This document shows positions 57,714-64,000 of a DNA stretch of 64,000 nt, piece by piece. The DNA is taken from positions 116,778,153-116,842,152 of the forward strand of contig JASWHV010000003.1 in assembly GCA_030760725.1 (NCBI GenBank), given 5' to 3'. Both the position numbers and the translations under genes were made by a program. How positions within the stretch are numbered: the first letter of the stretch is position 1; the number at the start of each line of letters is the position of its first letter. Under the pieces are notes generated by a model. The model was not told where the DNA came from. It saw only the letters and a list, made by a program, of their open reading frames with translations, and ran no database searches. This DNA is from Neostapfia colusana. Taxonomy: Eukaryota; Streptophyta; Magnoliopsida; Poales; Poaceae.

Positions 57714-60700
57714 ATCGTGAGCCTCCTTCAAAATTAATTCATGGATCTCCTTTACTTCTGGCACACAGATCCTTTTCCCGTGCCACACCATTCCCTGTTC
57801 ATCCTCTCTAAAACCAGGACCTTTATTTTCCTTAATGAGCTGTCTGATCTCTTGTATCTTCTCATCATTCTTTTGGCCCTCGCGTATGTCTCGCTCGAGT
57901 GTGGAGTCCAGTTCCATGGCGATGGCTTCACCACTATTTACTAGACATAGTTTGAGTCTTATAACCTCGTCCTTCAATTCTGCAGGCATGTCCTTCAAGC
58001 TCAACTTATTAACCTGCACTTTCCGACTCAAAGCATCGGCCACGACGTTTGCTTTCCCGGGATGATAGTTGATGCCCACATCAAAGTCATTGATTAGCTC
58101 TAACCATCTCCTTTGTCTGAGGTTGAGATCTGGCTGTGTGAATATGTACTTCAAACTCTTATGATCCGTATATATCTCTGTCCTCTTCCCCATCAAATAG
58201 TGCCGCCAAATTTTCAACGCGTGTACCACTGCGGCTAGTTCTAGGTCATGTGTAGGATAGTTCTTCTCGTGCTTCCGAAGCTGCCGGGATGCATATGCCA
58301 CGACATGTCCTTCTTGCATGAGAACACATCCCAACCCATTTCCAGAGGCATCGCAGTACACTGTGAAATTGTTCTGCATATCTGGCATAACCAACACTGG
58401 GGCTGTTGTCAATCTCTTCTTTAGCTCCTGAAAGCTCGTATCGCACTGTGGTGTCCAGGTGAATGTGATTCCCTTTTCCAACAGTTTGGTGAGAGGTCTC
58501 GAGATCTTGGAGAATCCCTCAATAAACCGTCGATAGTATCCAGCCAATCCCAAAAAGCTTCGAACTTCCCCGACGTTTTCAGGGGTCTTCCACTTCTGGA
58601 TATCCTCGATTTTGGCGGGATCTACGGAGATTCCTCCCTCCGAGATTATATGTCCTAAAAAGGGAACTCTCTTCAGCCAAAACTCACACTTGCTCAACTT
58701 GGCATATAGTTGGTGTTCTCTCAACCTCTGCAACACCAACCTTAGATGTTTCTCATGTTCTTCTTCATCTTTGGAGAAGACGAGAATATCATCTATGAAA
58801 ACCACCACAAACTTGTCCAGATATTCCATGAATACCTTGTTCATGAGGTACATGAAATATGCCGGGGCATTGGTTAGCCCGAAAGGCATGACAGTGTATT
58901 CATACAGTCCGTACCGAGATACGAAAGCTGTCTTGGGAATATCAGATGGCCTTATCTTGAGTTGGTGGTATCCTGACCTGAGATCAATTTTCGAGAACAC
59001 ACAAGCTCCCCTCAACTGATCAAACAAGTCTTCAATGCGGGGTAATGGGTACTTGTTCTTAATGGTTACCTCATTCAAGGCACGGTAATCCACGCATAAC
59101 CTTTGGGTTCCGTCTTTCTTAGGCACAAATATCACCGGAGATCCCCATGGTGAGGAACTAGGGCGAATATACCCCTTCTCCGTCAATTCTCTCAAATGAT
59201 CCTTGAGCTCTTCTAGCTGCTTGGAGTCCATTCGATAAGGTCTCTTGTATATCGGGGCTGTTCCCGGTACTAGCTCAATTGCGAATTCCACGTCACGGTC
59301 GGGAGGCATACCTGGCAACTCCTCCGGAAAAACATCTGGATAATCCCTGATGGTCCTTATTTTCTCAACTTTCACCTCCACTTGATTTAATTTAATGTCC
59401 CTCCTAGGCTCGTGTATTGTTATGAACTTTACTCTAGTACCACTGGGGTGAGTTAGTTCCACCGTTCTGGTCGAACAATGGATGATTCCTTTATGTTTGG
59501 TCAACCAATCCATACCCAAAATAATATCTATCCCTTGTGAATCTATCACTATGAGGTTAGCAGTAAATACTACCCCATTAATGTCTAGGCTCACTTTGGG
59601 ACACACTTGTCTTGTCGTTATTTCTCCACCTGGAGAGTTTACGGCTAGCATATGGTTCATTTGTGTGGTTGCTAGGTCATGTTTCTTAACAAACCCTTGA
59701 GCAATGAACGAGTGGGTAGCACCAGAATCAAACAGCAGAGTTGCAAGGTGTAAATTGGCAGGAAACTTACCAACTAACACGTCGGGTGCCTCTTGTGCTT
59801 CCTCCATAGTGACATGGTTCACCCGTCCTCTCAATACATTCTGCTGTTGTGGCGGCGCAGGCTTCTTCTTTGGGCATTTATGGGCGTAGTGCCCCACTTC
59901 ACCACAGCTGAAACATTGCACCCCAATCTTAGATGCTGGGCCCTTGTTGTCTTCGGGTTGGTTTGGGGGTCCTTGCACTGCTGGTCGAGGTGGATATGCG
60001 GGGCGAGGCTGCTGCACAAACTGACGTGGCGGCTGTGCTGGTGCTGCGGTAGGCCTGTAGTTTGGGTTGTACCCTCTTGGTGCTGAATAGGGTACCGCAG
60101 CACGGCTTGTCTGCCCCGTAGGTTGCTGCATCATACATGGGCGGGTGTTGCTCCCTGAGGCCTGATGTGACCACCCCGCCTTCCTCTTATTCTCATTTTC
60201 CAGGGCCTTTAGCTTCCTTTCCACCACAAACGCTCTGCCCACCATCTTTTGAAAACTTTCATACTCATTGGAGGACATGGCACACTGCATCTCTGCGGTA
60301 AGTCCTTCCACGAAACAATCTTGTTTCTGCTCATCAGTCTCTATGTCTCGTGGAGCATAACGGGATAGTTGAGTAAACTTAGTGAGGTATTCCCTCACCG
60401 TCATGTTTCCCTGCTGCAGTCCCAAAAACTCCTTCCTCTTGTTTTTGAGTTCACCTCTTGGGATGTAGTGGTTGCGGAAGCTACGCTTGAACTCTTCCCA
60501 AGTGATGTTCTCAGGGTCATGATGAGCGGCCACGTAGGCGGTCCACCAATCAGCAGCAGGTCCATGCAATTGATGAGAGGCAAACAGCACCCTCTCATAC
60601 CCTTGGCACTGTATGATCCTCATCTTGCTTTCAATAGTCTTCAGCCAATCATCTGCCTCCAGAGGTTCAGCAGCACTTGCAAACTTTGGAGGTTGAGTTC

Positions 60701-60941
60701 CTAGAAACTCACTCAACCTTGGTTGGCGTGGTGCAGCTTGTGGAGGTGGAACTTGATGCAAGTTGGCCACCACTTGAGTCAAGTTCTGGATGAGTTGATT
60801 TTGATTCTCCAGCATTTGGTGGAGAGGATCAACTTCTTCACGGCGACCACCCCTGTCCTGGCCTCCAGAAAGATGAGGGTTGCATGCCTCATCATTGTTG
60901 TTGGCGGGGTTGGCAGCACGTCCTTTTCCTCTTCCGGCCAT
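57714..60941 (-). CDS. Element C gag-PR-RT-RNase H, 5' part of split gag-pol
   Basis: 1076 codons from ATG 60941 to the element I insertion, with no stop. Gag core at about residues 95-240, CCHC knuckle CFSCGEVGHYAHKC (343-356), protease DSGATHSF (about 405-412), RT (YPLPRIEDLF, catalytic FIDD at about 715-718), RNase H (YCDASGNGLG, TDHKSLKYIF), then the start of the integrase finger (KEAHD). It continues at 42284-41038 after removing element I and one TSD copy, giving about 1489 codons. The last few residues read beyond 57714 are LTR sequence. The start is supported by M at the usual gag position and by the preceding TTGATTCTGCCAG. Confidence 0.93.
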
Positions 60942-61204
60942 CTGGCAGAATCAACCGATGTTAATTGGAAATCATTTAGTATCATCTTACTACTTTCATT
61001 TGTTTGTACTTTGAAGTGTTGAGGCTTTGTTATACTTTTACGAGGGTTCATATCTCACACCAAATAAATGCACTATTATTTCCTGTGGGTTCACACACCA
61101 AAGCAAAACAATCTGAAGACGAGGCTGTGGACAATTGCTCATGGCTTCCACAACTCACGTCACACACCAAGCATCATCACACCATTAACTACGTAACGAC
61201 TCGA
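60942..61204 (-). other. Spacer between C extra ORF and gag
   Basis: 263 bp, about the same as the 270-bp spacer in element I. Its sense end is pyrimidine-rich and finishes in CCAG directly before the gag ATG. No ORF is supported. Confidence 0.5.
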
Positions 61205-61984
61205 CTACTCGACCTCTTGAGCTGGCTCCTCGGGATCTTCCTCCTCATTTCGGCTACCTTCTGACTCTGCTTTGGGTGGGGAGGCTGCTGGTGGAGAAGT
61301 GCGACGACGCCTGATTGCTCGGCGATCCGGGGAGTCAGGAGTCCATGTATCATTCACGGTGACACACAGTTCATTCCCATCTCCTCTTTCTCTCGCCTTT
61401 AAGCAAGCTCGCAGCAACGCCTCCGTTTCCTTCAGGGTGTCTCGGACATCCTGAAGCTCTTGTTGACACTCCTGCAGTCGAGTGCTGAGCATAGCAGCAT
61501 CCTCCAAGCACAAGTCCATGTGCTCATGGGAAGTCCCTTGCTGCACCGGTGGGTACTTGTACTCCGTGGTACCACTCTCACGTTGGAGGACATACATGTA
61601 CTCAGTTTTGTCCAAGTGGCAACGATAGATGTGACTCTGGCAGGTGATGGCCTCCCAGGTGACATCTTTCTCCGCGTCAACTTGTGTTGCTCGACAAGCT
61701 GGAGAGTGGTGAATCTTAAGCAGCTGATTCTCGTGTATAATCCTCATCTCCGAACTCCATTCTTCCCTCTTCTCACGGATGGTCCTGGTGGAGTTATAGT
61801 GGATGATTAGCTTGCCCGTATTGCCGGCGGCTTCGAGCATACGCCGAAGACGGCGCAACAAATCTCCTACTGCCAATCCGTAGGAAAGGTACGTCACTGG
61901 ACGACTCTCCTCTCTTTCGGCAAGGGCAACTACGGGAACTCTCCCTCCTGTGGACTTACGAGCGGTGCGAATCATGCGAACCAT
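61205..61984 (-). CDS. Element C extra ORF, 259 aa, unknown function
   Basis: Intact ORF upstream of gag, same strand, different frame. A basic N-terminus is followed by a mixed region with ACRATQVDAEKDVTWEAIT and SGTTEYKYP (about residues 96-145), then a Gln/Glu/Leu-rich coiled-coil-like segment (about 160-200), VNDTWTPDSPDRRA (about 210-223), a basic cluster and an acidic tail (EEEDPEEPAQEVE). RAT..A..D..WEA.T and TWT.DSP are shared with the F extra ORF, and the acidic tail with that of I. The ATG directly follows TTCTTTTGTTTTTAG. I do not recognise a known enzyme or env feature. Confidence 0.75.
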   Translation of the reverse strand: MVRMIRTARKSTGGRVPVVALAEREESRPVTYLSYGLAVGDLLRRLRRMLEAAGNTGKLIIHYNSTRTIREKREEWSSEMRIIHENQLLKIHHSPACRATQVDAEKDVTWEAITCQSHIYRCHLDKTEYMYVLQRESGTTEYKYPPVQQGTSHEHMDLCLEDAAMLSTRLQECQQELQDVRDTLKETEALLRACLKARERGDGNELCVTVNDTWTPDSPDRRAIRRRRTSPPAASPPKAESEGSRNEEEDPEEPAQEVE

Positions 61985-62183
61985 CTAAAAACAAAAGAAT
62001 TTAAAATTAGGTTAGATAAATTCTCAAACAAAAATCCTGTTTTGAATGAAAGTTGGGGTAAGATGAAGAAAATGACTCCTTTAATAACACTTTTCCACCC
62101 ACACCTTGGAAAATAGTTTTTAAGAAAATAGGGCCCTTAAATACGTCCATTTCTACCTAGGTCCACGTTCCTACGGGCAACCT
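61985..62183 (-). other. C leader with candidate intron
   Basis: About 200 nt. Sense CCTAG/GTAGAAATGG (GT at 62155-62156) is a candidate donor, shared with F in position and sequence. TTCTTTTGTTTTTAG (AG at 61985-61986) is a strong acceptor-like end exactly at the extra-ORF ATG. The implied intron would be about 172 nt. Confidence 0.45.
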
Positions 62184-62197
62184 TGGCTCTGATACCA
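62184..62197 (-). promoter_or_regulatory. C primer binding site (tRNA-iMet)
   Basis: Sense TGGTATCAGAGCCA, four bases inside the 5' LTR. Confidence 0.9.
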
Positions 62198-62201
62198 CCT
62201 C

Positions 62202-63873
62202 TGTCACACCCGGTTTTTCCGAAGAAACAACCAAGTGAATATCACATGTATGCCAGGATCATTTTCTCATACATGTGATGACAAATAGTGAAGCATCATT
62301 TATTACAAGCCAGGTGTCGAATATAAATAAGTCTTACATCGCAAATGTCTCAATGGACACTAATGCTTCATCACAAGTAAATAAACTAGCAGCGAATATT
62401 ATTCTTTAGGGCTCCATCACAGGCGTTGCCCGGGGGTCTTCATGAACCTAAAAACCTTCCTCGGGTCCAAAATCTTGGTCATTATACACCACCTCATTAT
62501 CTTGACCTGAGCAGCAATATAAACCAACAAATATGCAAGGTTGAGTACCAACGGTCCTCAGCAAGTGTGGGAAAATTATATCATGCATGGCTAGAACAAG
62601 GAGAGGTTGAACTCATGGTTAAAGCACTACGCAATTAATACCTATCACCTTAGCTTATTAAGCACCTACATTACTACACAGGTGAAATGGTCTCAATCTC
62701 CCATCCCATCATCATAATCCAATAACCATAACATCATTTCCAATGTTAAGCTCCCCGCTTAACTTCCAAAACCATCAATCCTCTAATCATGAATAAGTCC
62801 AGGCCGCTCTTAACCGTGAGCACGGCTGTCAAGACAGTTTTGATTCTGCAGAGTTTGTACCACTGTACCCACATGTAGTGATTTCATCCCCCGTTGCCGG
62901 GTGGACTAAAAGAACCTCCATTATGCCAGTGGCTACGATCCACATTCACACTTCCCAGGTGTGCGGCCAGGAGATCTCTACGAAGCCTTTACAAAGGGAT
63001 TCCCGACGAGCATGGGCCCACTGAGGTTTCACCCCTAACAGCATACAAGAGGCTCCAACCCCGCTGCAGTGGCCCCCTCTTGAGCCTTGCGGTTCATATG
63101 GTAGTCCAGCTGACACCTACTCCCCGCACCATCCAACAAACCCATACTACGCCGGGGATACACCTAATTAATTGGCCAAGCTGCCCCATCTCAGCATGTG
63201 GTTGGCACTGTAAAGCCGGGTTACATGCTCCATGAACCGGTCCTTAGGATCCAGGCAAGTACTAAACACAAACCCAAGTCTCGTGCACCCAGCACACAAC
63301 CAAAACATCCAACTTGCCTTGATCCCTACCTCTACATAACTCACAATAGCTCATTCAAGAGTATGGTAAAATAAACTGATGATCTCATATCCCAAATATC
63401 CCATTCTAAGCATGGCTAAGCATATGCATGTAAATGAATGACATGACAAAATAAATCCCAACCCAAACTACAAGGAAACAAGGTAATGCAACTCTAGGGA
63501 AACTTCCTAGCATGGGTTTCATATTTAACTTGGCAATGCAAATAATTCTATCTACACATCCTAGCATAGGATCAAAGTGGTCAAGGACACTTGCCTCCTT
63601 CTTGCTGCTCTTGAAATGGGTAGTCCTGACCTTGGAAAGGGTTAACTTGCTCTTGAACAGGTTCTACTTCATACCATCACACATAGCAAAAGAAAAACAA
63701 CAATCATAAGACATAGTTCACACTTCTACTTTATACAAACCACACATTCATATTTATGAAATTCATTCACCATTATATGTGTTGTGGTTACTTTGTGTGT
63801 TGATCTGTGGCTTGCATACACTTTTATTTATATGTGTATGATTCCTACTTTGGTGTTCATATTTATACTTACA

Positions 63874-63969
<96 letters not shown>

Positions 63970-64000
63970 CAGTTTTAAATAAATTCCTTATATTAAACTA
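62202..64000 (-). mobile_element. C 5' LTR, cut by window end
   Basis: First 1.8 kb of the partner of 37500-40991. It matches at about 99% outside the microsatellite. The sense promoter half lies beyond the window. Confidence 0.95.
63876..63967. repeat. (TA)n(TG)n microsatellite, second copy
   Basis: About 32 TA units followed by about 14 TG units. It is homologous to 39175-39257 in the other C LTR. Confidence 0.95.

Larger units (their letters stand above)
37500..64000 (-). mobile_element. Element C: Ty3/gypsy chromovirus, split by element I, runs off the window
   Basis: LTRs begin TGTCACACCCGG at 37500 and at 62202. The left one ends at 40991 and the right one leaves the window. Sense is minus. 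Order: 5' LTR (62202 onward), PBS, extra ORF, gag-pol, PPT, 3' LTR. It landed in gag of element B. The 5-bp left flank CGTTC (37495-37499) should recur outside. Before element I entered, its gag-pol had no visible stop or frameshift. About 13 differences were counted by eye over roughly 1.7 kb of the two LTRs, so C looks slightly older than I. Confidence 0.95.

Overview
This window is a stack of nested LTR retrotransposons from a plant genome, most likely a grass (Poaceae). The grass call is inference. It rests on chromodomain Ty3/gypsy (chromovirus, Tekay/Del-like) elements with 3-4 kb LTRs, initiator-methionine tRNA primer sites and a GGCCCTGTTTGG-type MITE. I see no host gene, rRNA, tRNA or CRISPR array. 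The texture is that of intergenic or pericentromeric repeat DNA.

Left block (1-26270). A truncated LTR (A, 1-3736) abuts an opposite-sense LTR remnant (H, about 3737-6727) that carries a 202-bp MITE. Then comes an LTR fragment (G, 6728-7082 plus 25404-26270) split by a solo LTR (E, TSD GCAAC). E is itself split twice: by a complete but decayed gypsy element (F, 7630-17987, TSD AATGT), which has lost gag, and by a second solo LTR (D, 21142-25312, TSD TATGG).

Middle block (26271-28909). Older debris: a 724-bp gypsy LTR with leader, a decayed gypsy RT fragment, a Copia element with a 132-bp LTR and a broken gag, and a truncated LTR start.

Right block (28910-64000). Element B (LTR 28910-33171, pol 33243-37499) was hit in gag by element C (37500 to beyond the window). 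C was then hit between the two histidines of its integrase zinc finger by element I (42285-57713, 15.4 kb, TSD ATCGT). I has 4.04-kb LTRs that differ at only about 17 positions by eye, so it is very young. C's LTRs differ slightly more, consistent with the nesting order. All four gypsy coding regions (F, B, C, I) read on the minus strand.

In C and I the sense order is LTR, PBS, an extra ORF, gag-PR-RT-RNaseH-IN-chromodomain, hairpin, PPT, LTR. F matches this order but lacks gag. The extra ORFs of F, C and I look distantly homologous. Their ATGs, and the gag ATGs of C and I, sit directly after splice-acceptor-like sequences, which suggests spliced subgenomic mRNAs. The LTRs share hairpins and short motifs across families that otherwise barely align, including one stem that keeps pairing through a compensatory change. 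These shared cis-elements and the extra ORF are the least explained parts of the window.
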